From Actinomycetota bacterium (GTDB taxonomy: Bacteria; Actinomycetota; Thermoleophilia; Gaiellales; F1-60-MAGs149), in NCBI GenBank assembly GCA_026392355.1, contig JAPLCF010000030.1, positions 248,001 to 312,000 of the forward strand: a DNA stretch of 64,000 bases, given 5' to 3'. Each line of letters opens with the position of its first letter. Positions within the stretch are counted from its first letter, which is position 1. Below the pieces are notes generated by a model. It was not told where the DNA came from and did not search any database. It saw only the letters and a list, made by a program, of their open reading frames with translations. Positions 25,869-34,382 of the stretch are shown here, piece after piece. The translations under genes and the position numbers were made by a program.

Positions 25869-27082
25869 TGCACCGGATCGTATCCGGCGCGCGCGGCGGC
25901 GGTGACCACGCCCTCGGAACGTCGCAGCACCAGCATCGCGATCAGACTCAGAATGCCAACGAGCACGTACATCAGCCACGACGGACCCTGCTGCGAGATG
26001 AACCCGGCGATGATCGGCGCGAGTAGCGATCCCACCGCCCAGACGGCGTTGAGCATCCCGAAGGCGCCACCTTCGCCGATGTTCTCGTCGCGGGTGCCGT
26101 CCGCGCAGGCGGCGTACGCGATCGTGAAAATGGGGGCGGCAAGGCTCATGACGATGATCAGCAGCGTCGCGTACCAGGGAATCCCGAGCGGAACGAGCAT
26201 CAGGACGACGATCGCGCCGCAGATTGCCGGTAAGAGCACCAGTGCGCGGGTTTGGTTGAGTCGGCGTCCCAGGCGGGCCACGACGAGGATCGCGATCACC
26301 GAGCAGATGCTGCCGGCGGTGAAGATCCAACCGATCGCCGACGAGGACAAGCCGGCCGCGTCCATGTGCAGGGGGCCGAGCAGTTGCAGGGCAGCCATCA
26401 TCAGCGCGACGAACGCGATCGACACGAAGGCGATCTGGATCCGCCCGGGCTTGCCGGCTCGGCGCAGCGACTCGAACGGCCCCTGCGACTCGTGCTGGCG
26501 GTGGGCATGGGGGTCACCGCCCGGTTCAAATAGCGCCCACACGACCACGAGGGCGACGAGGCCACCAAGCGCGCTGAAGGCAACGCCCAGCCCGACCGCG
26601 GCAACAATTGGGCCGCCGAGCAGCGGCCCGGCGATCGTCCCCACGGTTGCCGTCGCGTTCGCGATCGACAGACCCCGCGGGCGGTAGCTGTCACCGACAG
26701 CACCGCCCAGCCAGGCCAGACCAGCCGACCACGTGACGGCTGAGCAGGCTCCCTGCACGACACGGACAAGCAACAGCAGCACGAATGAGTCGGCCAATGC
26801 GATCGCCGGCGCGGCGAGGATGAACACTGCGGCTCCGATCAGCGTCAGGCGACGAGCACCGAGCCGATCTGCCAAGTGCCCCGCGGGAATGGCAAACAGC
26901 AGCACGGAGAAGCTGTAGATGCCGAGGATCACGCCCGACTGGTCGTCCGAGAGGCCGAACTCGTCCTGCCAGACCGGGACGAGCGGCACGGCGGCCAGCC
27001 ACGTGATCATGTCGAGGAAGATCAGGCTCGAGATCAGCGCCGTCAGACGGCGCGGCGAGACGGGACGGCGATCAGCCATCAT
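25865..27082 (-). CDS. Major facilitator superfamily transporter
   Basis: 405 residues with about twelve membrane helices. The motif A loop reads IPAGHLADRLGARRLTLIG. It lies 5 nt after ctaB and overlaps murT by 4 nt, so it is in one unit with heme A and peptidoglycan-amidation genes. Substrate is unknown; a role linked to envelope precursors is speculation from context. It starts with two Met codons, either of which could be used. Confidence 0.82.
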   Translation of the reverse strand: MMADRRPVSPRRLTALISSLIFLDMITWLAAVPLVPVWQDEFGLSDDQSGVILGIYSFSVLLFAIPAGHLADRLGARRLTLIGAAVFILAAPAIALADSFVLLLLVRVVQGACSAVTWSAGLAWLGGAVGDSYRPRGLSIANATATVGTIAGPLLGGPIVAAVGLGVAFSALGGLVALVVVWALFEPGGDPHAHRQHESQGPFESLRRAGKPGRIQIAFVSIAFVALMMAALQLLGPLHMDAAGLSSSAIGWIFTAGSICSVIAILVVARLGRRLNQTRALVLLPAICGAIVVLMLVPLGIPWYATLLIIVMSLAAPIFTIAYAACADGTRDENIGEGGAFGMLNAVWAVGSLLAPIIAGFISQQGPSWLMYVLVGILSLIAMLVLRRSEGVVTAAARAGYDPVQ

Positions 27083-27087
27083 GCTGG

Positions 27088-28020
27088 TCAGCCGAGGAGC
27101 ACGCGGTCAAGCGCCATCGCGAAGAAGATTCCGGCGAGGTACAAGAGCGAGAAGCGAAACGTCTCGCGCGCGATATCGAGATCGCCGGCTGCGCGATGCA
27201 GGCGCACGGTGAACTGCAGGAAGCGCAAACCAAGCGCGAGGGCCAAGATGCCATAGAGCCAACTGAGGGTCTCGTCCGTGATGCCGAGCCACCAGAGCGG
27301 CAACGGGAGCACCGAGAACGCGATCAGCGCCACCGTGTACGCGACCATCTGCACGGTCGCCGTCCGAATACCCGCGACGTTGGGGAGCATCGGGACGCCA
27401 GCATCGGCGTAATCGTCGAACTTGACGATCGCCAGTGCCCAGAAGTGTGGGGGAGTCCAGAGGAAGATCACGCCGAACATGACCAGCGCCGGCCAGCCGA
27501 TCTCACCCGTCACCGCAGCCCAGCCCACCAGCGGCGGCATGGCACCGGCAGCGCCACCGATCACAATGTTCTGCGGCGTGCGGCGCTTCAACCACATGGT
27601 GTAGATCAGGACGTAGAACAGGTTGCCTGCCAGAGCCATGATCGCGGCGAGTGGCTGCCCCGTCAGGAACGTCAGCACGAGCACGCCGGCGATGGTCAGC
27701 GCGATGCCGAACACGATCGCCGGGCGCGGCTCAACGCGGCCAGCCGCAACGGGGCGTTCCTTGGTGCGCTCCATGCGGATGTCCAGATCGGGCTCGAGCG
27801 CATGATTGATGGCGCTGGCGCCACCTGACGTCAATCCCATGCCGAGCAGGGCGGCGCCAAGCAGCCACAGCGGCGGCAGGCCACCCTCGGCCCAGACCAT
27901 CGCGCCCACCATCGTGATCAGGAGCAGCACCATCACCCGTGGCTTGGTCAGCTCGAAGTAGTCCACGAGCACCGACGGGCGCGGCGCGACGACGGGCTCA
28001 GCGGCCACGGTGCAGCTCAC
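27088..28020 (-). CDS. ctaB: Protoheme IX farnesyltransferase (heme O synthase)
   Basis: 310 residues, UbiA-superfamily membrane prenyltransferase that converts heme B to heme O for cytochrome oxidase. The first Asp-rich motif is NHALEPDLDIRMERTKERPVA. The second is in WTPPHFWALAIVKFDDYADAGVPMLP. Nine or so hydrophobic segments are visible. The GTG start at 28020 lies about 19 nt after the predicted start of transcription from a TACGAT hexamer. It heads the unit ctaB-MFS-murT-gatD and lies near coxBAC, the terminal oxidase that needs the product. Confidence 0.95.
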   Translation of the reverse strand: MSCTVAAEPVVAPRPSVLVDYFELTKPRVMVLLLITMVGAMVWAEGGLPPLWLLGAALLGMGLTSGGASAINHALEPDLDIRMERTKERPVAAGRVEPRPAIVFGIALTIAGVLVLTFLTGQPLAAIMALAGNLFYVLIYTMWLKRRTPQNIVIGGAAGAMPPLVGWAAVTGEIGWPALVMFGVIFLWTPPHFWALAIVKFDDYADAGVPMLPNVAGIRTATVQMVAYTVALIAFSVLPLPLWWLGITDETLSWLYGILALALGLRFLQFTVRLHRAAGDLDIARETFRFSLLYLAGIFFAMALDRVLLG

Positions 28021-28074
28021 GAGTCGGGCGCGCAGTCACGACTGGCATCGTATCCGAGGACACTGAGCGGACGA

Positions 28075-28287
28075 TCAACCGTCGGCGCGGCGGCTCATCA
28101 TCAACAGATCGCGGAGGGCAATGCCCATGCACACGCCGCCGACGAAGATGATGCCGTGCTGCAGGTAGTGAATCGCAGCGTTGGAATCGACCGCATTGTC
28201 CACGGGAGGCAGGAGCGCCACCACCTGACAAAGCAAGCCGATGCCACCAAGCACGAGAGCGCGCATAGGCGAAAGCAAACCGGGCAT
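28075..28287 (-). CDS. Small membrane protein, unknown function
   Basis: 70 residues with two hydrophobic segments (about 8-28 and 41-60) and a short basic tail. No family is recognised. It is supported by the TAGCCT hexamer 7 nt before its ATG and by its position between ctaB and a divergent gene. The 54-bp gap to ctaB suggests it may be read through into ctaB. Confidence 0.6.
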   Translation of the reverse strand: MPGLLSPMRALVLGGIGLLCQVVALLPPVDNAVDSNAAIHYLQHGIIFVGGVCMGIALRDLLMMSRRADG

Positions 28288-28294
28288 GTCCCGC

Positions 28295-28300
28295 AGGCTA
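28295..28300 (-). promoter_or_regulatory. -10 element of leaderless small membrane protein gene
   Basis: TAGCCT on the minus strand, 7 nt before the ATG at 28287. Its TA (28299-28300) is also the TA of the divergent plus-strand hexamer at 28299-28304. Confidence 0.55.
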
Positions 28301-28304
28301 CCAT
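28299..28304 (+). promoter_or_regulatory. -10 element of leaderless gene at 28311
   Basis: TACCAT is exactly 6 nt before the ATG at 28311. It shares two bases with the minus-strand hexamer at 28295-28300. Confidence 0.55.
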
Positions 28305-28310
28305 TGGACT

Positions 28311-28739
28311 ATGGACGCTGACCTACCGACCCGCGAGGTGCTCGTCCGCGACGCATTGCGGACGGAACTGGCACGGCTCGACACCGATGTCGTAACGGCG
28401 ATTGGGCGTGCCTTGGAACGCGATCAAGACCGCCTGATCGGGGGCTCGTGGGGCATCGACGACTCCGAGGGCTGCCTGCTCACCCTGGCCGCCCGCGAAA
28501 TGGGCATGGCCGACGGTGAGGACCTGCTGCAGACCTCGGTCGCCGCCGTGCGCATACCTGCACTCTTCGATGAGGTCTGGGCATTGATTCTGCAGCGAAC
28601 CGGCGATCCTGCGACGGCGCGGGCCGTCACGCATCGCCTCGTCGTGGAAGCGCTCAGCGAGCGTTCGAATCAGGTGGAGGCGTCGACGTCGGCGGTGGCA
28701 GCACCGGCTGAGACCGCCCGCATCGCCCTGCCGAAATAG
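28311..28739 (+). CDS. Hypothetical protein
   Basis: 142 residues, soluble, mostly alpha-helical in appearance, with no motif I recognise. The first 110 residues look like a compact helical domain; the last 30 are Ala/Ser-rich. The start is well supported by the TACCAT hexamer 6 nt upstream. Its 3' end overlaps the convergent gene at 28670-29311 by 70 bp. Confidence 0.65.
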   Translation: MDADLPTREVLVRDALRTELARLDTDVVTAIGRALERDQDRLIGGSWGIDDSEGCLLTLAAREMGMADGEDLLQTSVAAVRIPALFDEVWALILQRTGDPATARAVTHRLVVEALSERSNQVEASTSAVAAPAETARIALPK

Positions 28740-29311
28740 CGATACAGGTGCCACTGGACGATCACGGCCCACCACACGCCCGTGATCACGTGGAGGTAGT
28801 CGACGATGGTGAAGTCGCCGCCCGACGGGCGCAGCAGCATCAGCACCCCCGTTAACGCAATCGGCACACCGAACGCCAGCATCGTCACGGAGGCGATCGC
28901 GTCCTGCGGGCGCCGCGCGCGCATGCGGCCCAGAATCCGCCGCCAGCCGAGCTCACCCGATTTGATCGTCACGAGCACGAGCGCCACCACGCTGATGACG
29001 CTGTGCGACCAGATCAGCCATGCCGGCGACGCATCACCGCGTAGCGACAGGGTGTAGATCCAGAGACCGGTGACGAAGGCCAGGGCGATCGGCGTGATCG
29101 CAAACAGCCCGATTGCCGCCGTGCGGCGTCGAACGGGAGCGTTGCGCAGCCGGCGCGCAGCCGCATGCTCGCGATTCCATTGCTCTACCTGCTCATCGAT
29201 GTAGTGCGAGGGTGGCTGCTGCGCCGCCCACACCGCAAGTCGCGCGAGGAAGGCGAACGCGACAACCGGAGGCAGGAGATGGGGGAGGTGCGTGAGGACC
29301 CAGATGACCAT
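28670..29311 (-). CDS. Membrane protein with cytochrome b-like histidines
   Basis: 213 residues with about five hydrophobic segments. A His lies in WSHSVISVVAL, and two more sit in one helix as H-x13-H (LHVITGVWWAVIVQWHLYRY), the spacing used for heme ligands in membrane-bound b-type cytochromes. A distant relation to DUF4405/cytochrome b561-like proteins is possible; I cannot confirm it. It lies 18 nt after coxC, and TAGGTG 7 nt before its ATG may give a separate start. A redox role beside the oxidase is inference. Confidence 0.6.
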   Translation of the reverse strand: MVIWVLTHLPHLLPPVVAFAFLARLAVWAAQQPPSHYIDEQVEQWNREHAAARRLRNAPVRRRTAAIGLFAITPIALAFVTGLWIYTLSLRGDASPAWLIWSHSVISVVALVLVTIKSGELGWRRILGRMRARRPQDAIASVTMLAFGVPIALTGVLMLLRPSGGDFTIVDYLHVITGVWWAVIVQWHLYRYFGRAMRAVSAGAATADVDAST

Positions 29312-29329
29312 CCTGGGTCACCTACCGAA

Positions 29330-29926
29330 TCAGCTGCTGGGCAGGCAGTACACGACCATGAACAGAATCACCCAGACGATGTCCACGAAGTGCCAGTAGA
29401 CACTGATGCCCAACAAGCCAACGTGCTCGTCTTTGGTCCAACGTCCACGAATCGCGCGCACCATGCCCAGAATGAGCAGCAGGAGACCGACGAAGACGTG
29501 CAGACCGTGCAGACCGGTCAGGCTGAAGAAGATCGCGCCGACCGACGTGTCCTGCGGCGTGAAGCCGATGATCATGTACTCGTGCACCTGCAGCCCGAGG
29601 AAGATCGCGCCGAGCACGAAGGTCGCGAACAGCCAGGCAAAGACAGCGCCGCTCTTGCCCTTCTTATCCAGCGACAGGAGGGCGAACTCACACGTGAACG
29701 ACGAGACGACGAGGATCAGAGTGTTGATCGACGTAGCCTCGAAGGGGATGTCGAACTCGCCCGGCCATTCCACACCGCGCGCGAGGCGCAGGTTGGCGTA
29801 GTACATGAAGAACGCGCCGAACAGCGCGAGCTCGGAGACGAGGAAGATGATCAACCCCATCAGACAGACGTTGAGGTTCGTCTTGTACGGCTGGACCTTC
29901 GGAGCGCTCATGTCGGCTGCGGCCAT
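29330..29926 (-). CDS. ctaE: Cytochrome c oxidase subunit III
   Basis: 198 residues, five hydrophobic segments, as in short actinobacterial subunit III proteins. FFMYYANLRLARGVEWP, the helix with LTGLHGLHVFVGL (conserved His-x2-His) and VYWHFVDIVWVILF at the C-terminus are family hallmarks. It follows coxA by 26 nt in the same unit. Confidence 0.93.
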   Translation of the reverse strand: MAAADMSAPKVQPYKTNLNVCLMGLIIFLVSELALFGAFFMYYANLRLARGVEWPGEFDIPFEATSINTLILVVSSFTCEFALLSLDKKGKSGAVFAWLFATFVLGAIFLGLQVHEYMIIGFTPQDTSVGAIFFSLTGLHGLHVFVGLLLLILGMVRAIRGRWTKDEHVGLLGISVYWHFVDIVWVILFMVVYCLPSS

Positions 29927-29952
29927 GTCGATGTTCCTCTCTACGGCAGGCG

Positions 29953-31821
29953 CTACGCGCCGACCTTCTCCGTCTCAGCGGGCTGCTCATCGGGGAAGAC
30001 AGCGTGCTTGACGCCCTCTTCGCCGTAGCGATACGGGCCACCGATGACGCGCGGCGTGGTCGGGAAGTTGAAGGTCGGCGGGGGCGAGGAGACCATCCAC
30101 TCAAGCGTGAGGCTACCCCACGGATTGGCGCCGGCCGGCTTGCCGTGCCGAGCCGAGTGGATCATGTTGTAGACGAAGATCAGCGTGCTGGCACCGAGGA
30201 TGATCGCCGAGATCGTGATCACGGTGTTGCTCCAGCCGAACTCCGGCGCGTAGTCAGCAACACGACGCGGCATGCCCTTGAGACCCTGATAGTGCATGGG
30301 GAAGAACGTGCCGTTGAGTGCGATGAACGTGATCCAGAAGTGCCATTTGCCGAGCTTCTCGTCGTACATGCGGCCGGTGACCTTCGGGAACCAGTGGTAG
30401 AGGCCCGCGAACACGGTCAGCACCGAGCCACCGAACAGCACGTAGTGGAAGTGCGCCACGATGAAGTACGAGTTGGTGATGGAGAGGTCAAACGGCACGG
30501 AGGCAAGCATGACGCCGGAAAGCCCGCCAATCACGAACGCCACGATGAACCCGATGGCAAAGAGGTTTGCCGTCGTGAGGCGGATCACGCCACCCCACAT
30601 GGTGCCGACCCACGAGAAGATCTTGATGCCGGTCGGCACCGCGATCAGCAGCGTCGCGAACATGATCGGCACGCGGAGCCAGGACTGCATGCCCGAGGCG
30701 AACATGTGGTGGGCCCAGACCGAGAAGCCAAGCACGGCGATGCCGGCCGAGGAGAACGCCACTGCGCGGTAGCCGAAGACCGGCTTGCGCGCATGGGTGG
30801 CGATCACCTCAGAGATGATGCCGAACCCTGGCAGGACCATGATGTATACCGCGGGATGTGAGTAGCACCAGAAGATGTGCTGGTAGGCCAGGGCCGTACC
30901 ACCGCCTGCTGTGGTGAAGAAGTGCGTGCCCATCTCGCGATCGAACATCGCCATGAACATCGCGCCAGCAACGAACGGCGTAGCCGCGACGACGAGCGCC
31001 GAGGTAGCGAGGTTGGCCCAGCACAGCAGCGGCATGCGGAACAGCGTCATGCCCGGTGCGCGCATCGCCACGATCGTGACGAGGAAGTTGACCGCGGTGG
31101 CGATCGAGGAGCTACCCGCGATGATCACGCCGATCTGGAACAGCGTCTGCCCGAACGGGCTCTGATCCTGCAGCGTGGGGTAGGCGGTCCAACCCGTGTT
31201 GTAGGAGCCATAGGCCCAGGCCGACAGCAGGATCATGCCGGCGAGCGGCAGCAGCCAGAACGACACCGCGTTGAGGCGGGGGAAGGCCATGTCGTCCGCG
31301 CCGATCATCAGCGGGATGACGTAGTTGCCGATACCGGCGAAGACCGGAACCATGAACGTGAAGATCATGATCGTGCCGTGCGACGAGATCAACTCGTTGT
31401 ACTGGCCGTTGGTGATCGACTGCATGCCGGGCTTGGCGAGCTCGGCACGGAACACCTCGGCGAACAGACCGCCGACGAGGTACATGATGAACGTGAAGAC
31501 GATGTACTGGATGCCGATCACCTTGTGATCGGTGTTGAACTTGAAGTAGTCACGCCACGACTTCGCGCCGTGCTGCGAGTGGTCGTTCGGATCGAGCTGG
31601 CCGCCGGTGATCCAGGTCCACCAGTAATCCATGCCGCCAATGCCGACGATGAAGCCGATGCTGCCGAAGATGTAGGCGACGGTCAGGAAGGTGTTCTCCT
31701 GCATCACTGGGTCCATGTTGAAGATCGCGCGGCACGCGAACGTCACAAAGACCGCGAGCGCGGCGAACAACGGCGTGGTCCAAAGACAACGCGCAAGCGT
31801 GGGGCGCAGAACGGCGGTCAT
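29953..31821 (-). CDS. ctaD: Cytochrome c oxidase subunit I, A2-type heme-copper oxidase
   Basis: 622 residues. This is the catalytic subunit, reducing O2 to water at the heme a3-CuB centre while pumping protons. Heme and copper ligands are in SSHGTIMIFTF, YSHPAVYIMVLPG, SVWAHHMFASG and VAHFHYVLFGG. The YSHPAV sequence lacks the D-channel Glu of A1 oxidases (GHPEV) and matches the A2 class. Before the canonical first helix (FNTDHKVIGIQYIVFTF) there are about 95 extra residues with two hydrophobic segments. The ATG at 31821 has GGAGG 9 nt upstream; the frame is open further upstream without such support. Confidence 0.95.
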   Translation of the reverse strand: MTAVLRPTLARCLWTTPLFAALAVFVTFACRAIFNMDPVMQENTFLTVAYIFGSIGFIVGIGGMDYWWTWITGGQLDPNDHSQHGAKSWRDYFKFNTDHKVIGIQYIVFTFIMYLVGGLFAEVFRAELAKPGMQSITNGQYNELISSHGTIMIFTFMVPVFAGIGNYVIPLMIGADDMAFPRLNAVSFWLLPLAGMILLSAWAYGSYNTGWTAYPTLQDQSPFGQTLFQIGVIIAGSSSIATAVNFLVTIVAMRAPGMTLFRMPLLCWANLATSALVVAATPFVAGAMFMAMFDREMGTHFFTTAGGGTALAYQHIFWCYSHPAVYIMVLPGFGIISEVIATHARKPVFGYRAVAFSSAGIAVLGFSVWAHHMFASGMQSWLRVPIMFATLLIAVPTGIKIFSWVGTMWGGVIRLTTANLFAIGFIVAFVIGGLSGVMLASVPFDLSITNSYFIVAHFHYVLFGGSVLTVFAGLYHWFPKVTGRMYDEKLGKWHFWITFIALNGTFFPMHYQGLKGMPRRVADYAPEFGWSNTVITISAIILGASTLIFVYNMIHSARHGKPAGANPWGSLTLEWMVSSPPPTFNFPTTPRVIGGPYRYGEEGVKHAVFPDEQPAETEKVGA

Positions 31822-31867
31822 CGGGCAAACCCTCCCCGGGTCGTAGCAATCAGGTGCGAATTGGCGC

Positions 31868-32629
31868 TCATGCTGCAGCCGCCTTTGCCTTGGTGTCGGC
31901 AACCCACTTATCAAAATCGGCCTGTGAGACGACCTTGACCTTCGTCACGAGCGCGCCCTCGACGGCGCTGTTCATCTGCGTGTGGCCAACGCCGCAGAGG
32001 AAGGCGCAGACGATCTCGAACTCACCAATCTTCGACGGGGTGGCCGATGCGTAGTTCGTCTGCGCCGGCGTCGCGCCCATCTGCATGCGCCAGGCGGGAA
32101 CCCAGAAGGAATGCATCACATCCATGGTCGTGATGTCGAAACCGATCGGCACATTGACAGGCACGACGAGGTCTTGGCTGTCCTTAATGCCGATGTCCTC
32201 GTTGAGGTACGTGTACTTCCATCCGAACTGGTAGCCGGTGATGTGGATGCGCTGCCCGCTCTTCTCCGCAGCACCACTGACGTTGTTCTCGTTCAACAGC
32301 GGCCAGCTGACGAAGGCGACGGCGGCAACCAGGATGAACGGAATGACGGTCCAGACGACCTCGAGCCAGGTGATGCCGTGCACGTTCGAGCCGTCGCGCG
32401 TGTCGTTCGGACGAGCGCGGAAGCGGAAGATCGCGACCAGCATGACCAAGACGACGATGCCGAAGATGATGCCCGAGAACAGCAGGAAGGCTGCGTACAG
32501 ATCGTCGATGCTGCGTGCCTGTGCCGAGGCCTCTTCGGGCAGCGTGCGCAGCACCACGAGCAGAACGCCGATGATCGCACCCATGACGGTACCGAGGATC
32601 ACGAGGGGCAGGACGTTCAGGGACTTCAC
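31868..32629 (-). CDS. ctaC: Cytochrome c oxidase subunit II (CuA)
   Basis: 253 residues: N-terminal membrane helices (about 7-27 and 45-65), then a cupredoxin domain. CuA ligands are visible in DVMHSFWVPAW (first His) and CAFLCGVGHTQM (two Cys, second His, Met). The Glu between the two Cys, which gives a backbone ligand and normally helps bind Mg, is Phe here. There is no lipoprotein Cys and no fused cytochrome c. The GTG at 32629 follows AAAGGCGA; an in-frame extension upstream lacks support. Confidence 0.92.
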   Translation of the reverse strand: MKSLNVLPLVILGTVMGAIIGVLLVVLRTLPEEASAQARSIDDLYAAFLLFSGIIFGIVVLVMLVAIFRFRARPNDTRDGSNVHGITWLEVVWTVIPFILVAAVAFVSWPLLNENNVSGAAEKSGQRIHITGYQFGWKYTYLNEDIGIKDSQDLVVPVNVPIGFDITTMDVMHSFWVPAWRMQMGATPAQTNYASATPSKIGEFEIVCAFLCGVGHTQMNSAVEGALVTKVKVVSQADFDKWVADTKAKAAAA

Positions 32630-32653
32630 CGGATGATCGCCTTTCGCACGAGC

Positions 32654-32659
32654 ACGATA
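32654..32659 (-). promoter_or_regulatory. -10 element of the coxBAC unit
   Basis: TATCGT on the minus strand predicts transcription starting about 18 nt before the GTG at 32629. The short leader holds AAAGGCGA as ribosome-binding site, so this unit is leadered. Confidence 0.45.
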
Positions 32660-32826
32660 GAAGAGCGCAACACGGAGGCATCCTATCGCCACTTTCGGAC
32701 GAGCCGCAACATCGTATGTTTCGCCACGAGGTGGCCGTGCGACTCCGAGTGGCGCAGCGCGAGGAACGCGGTATGCTCCGAGCACGCCGGAACCACGGCG
32801 CGATCCTGCTGGAGGAGCACTACCCG

Positions 32827-33153
32827 ATGAGCGCTGACGACGACACTCTCGCCAATCCGATGACTCAGGTGGAGTATGCCGAGCTCAAGCTTGAGGATCG
32901 CGATTCGGGCACGCAGTCGGCGGCTGCGTTGCTGTCGGGTCTGGCCTGTGGCCTGGGAGTTGCCGCGCTCTGGTTTGCGCCGATGATCATCGGTTTTGTG
33001 GCGATCGGCTGCGCAATCCTCGGCCTCTCGATGTCGGGCACGCGCGATCGCATCGGCAAGATCGGTCTGATCGTTGCGGTGATGGGCTGGCTGATCGGGT
33101 CGATCATCGGCATCTTCGTCGGGCACTCCGTCATCTCGCTGAATCTCGCCTAG
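32827..33153 (+). CDS. Small membrane protein (DUF4190-like)
   Basis: 108 residues: a polar N-terminus of about 40 residues and two membrane helices (about 42-65 and 82-105) with the turn LSMSGTRDRIGKIGL, similar to DUF4190-type proteins. GGAGG at 32811-32815 precedes the ATG at 32827, and a TATGCT hexamer at 32773-32778 is a possible -10. The open frame extends to 32716 without support. Confidence 0.65.
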   Translation: MSADDDTLANPMTQVEYAELKLEDRDSGTQSAAALLSGLACGLGVAALWFAPMIIGFVAIGCAILGLSMSGTRDRIGKIGLIVAVMGWLIGSIIGIFVGHSVISLNLA

Positions 33154-33166
33154 CACCGGTTACGCG

Positions 33167-34189
33167 GTGGCTCACCTACCGCAGCCGCTCGCTGAGCTCC
33201 CCGTGCAGGTAGACGCGTGCGTCCTTGAGCCGTTGTCGTTTGCCACGCCACGGTTTGAGCGTCTGACGACCATCGTCGCGCTGTCGGGCGGTGGACGTAC
33301 AGGACGCGGCGAGGACGTCGCCTACGAGCCAGACACCCAGCTCGAGCATCGGGCCAACGCACCGTTTGCCCTGACGGGCACCGCGAGGCTGGGGGAGTGG
33401 AGTACCCGCCTCGACGACGTTGAGCTCTTTAGCGCGGAGCCGTCGAACCACGCGTCGCACGACTATCGCCGCTGGGCCTATGAGTCGGCCCTGCTCGATC
33501 TCGGACTGCAGCAAGCGGGCACGACCCTCGGCGCGCTCCTCGGCCGCACACCCGCGCCGGTGCGTTTCTGCGTGTCATCCGGCCTCGGGCCCGCCGCGTG
33601 GCTGGCGGTCGATCCCGCCACCGAGTTCAAGCTCGACGCGGGGGAGGAGTGGGACGCCGAGCACATCGCCACGCTCGAGGCACTCGACCGCGTGCGCGTC
33701 GTCGACATCAAGGCCCACTATGGCGACGCTTGGGGTCTTGACCCCGAGACCGCCCATCATCAACTCGCGCTGGTCTTGGCGGGTATGCCGGACGTCGTGA
33801 TCGAGGACCCGCCAGTCGACGACCGCGCGCTGGCCCTGCTCGCCGGACACTTGGATCGTGTCGCCTTCGACGCGCCCGTCCATGCGCTGGCCGACATCCT
33901 GCACCTGCCGCAGACCGGGTGGATGAACATCAAGCCCTCGCGCTTTGGCACGATCGCGCGCCTGCTCGAGGCGATCGAGCACTGCGAACGACAGGGCATC
34001 AAGCTCTACGGTGGCGGCCAGTTCGAGCTCGCGATTGGACGACGCCAGATCCAAGAGCTCGCGTCACTGTTCTACCCGGCGGGACCCAACGACGTCGCGC
34101 CCGGCGGCTACAACGCACTGACCGCAGAGCCCGGCCTGCCACAGAGCCCACTGGTGGGCTTCGGCCAATCGGCGGGCTTCGGCGCCTGA
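33167..34189 (+). CDS. Enolase-superfamily protein (OSBS/muconate cycloisomerase-like)
   Basis: 340 residues, about the usual length. Barrel features are present in order: a strand-2 Lys (EFKLDAG), three metal-ligand positions VVDIKA, VIEDPP and VAFDAP, and a strand-6 Lys (NIKPSRFG) followed by LYGGGQFELAIGRRQ. This is the MR/MLE-type layout, but the usual KxK is reduced to one Lys. The reaction cannot be assigned; no menaquinone genes are adjacent. It follows the small membrane protein by 13 nt. Confidence 0.72.
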   Translation: MAHLPQPLAELPVQVDACVLEPLSFATPRFERLTTIVALSGGGRTGRGEDVAYEPDTQLEHRANAPFALTGTARLGEWSTRLDDVELFSAEPSNHASHDYRRWAYESALLDLGLQQAGTTLGALLGRTPAPVRFCVSSGLGPAAWLAVDPATEFKLDAGEEWDAEHIATLEALDRVRVVDIKAHYGDAWGLDPETAHHQLALVLAGMPDVVIEDPPVDDRALALLAGHLDRVAFDAPVHALADILHLPQTGWMNIKPSRFGTIARLLEAIEHCERQGIKLYGGGQFELAIGRRQIQELASLFYPAGPNDVAPGGYNALTAEPGLPQSPLVGFGQSAGFGA

Positions 34190-34193
34190 CGCG

Positions 34194-34379
34194 TTAGCCG
34201 ACGAGCAGGGCGATCACGACGAAGCCGACCACAAACAGCACGGCTGCGCCGATCAGAATTGTCAGCAGGGGGAGGGACGTCGCGATGAAGATCGCGCCGG
34301 CGATCGCGCCGATGGCGAGCGCAAGGACGATGGCGATCTCGAACAGTGCCTTGCGGTCCTGCGCGACCTCGGTGTCCAC
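34194..34379 (-). CDS. Small two-helix membrane protein
   Basis: 61 residues: a short acidic N-terminus (DTEVAQDRK) and two membrane helices nearly filling the protein. No family is recognised. The GTG start lies 3 nt after the stop of the TatA-like gene, so they are likely co-transcribed. It is convergent with the enolase-family gene. Confidence 0.6.
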   Translation of the reverse strand: MDTEVAQDRKALFEIAIVLALAIGAIAGAIFIATSLPLLTILIGAAVLFVVGFVVIALLVG

Positions 34380-34382
34380 GAG

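Noticed and set aside
26505-26545. GGTTCAAAT motif resembling a tRNA T-arm
   Set aside because: It lies within the MFS coding sequence and no acceptor, anticodon or D-arm can be drawn around it.
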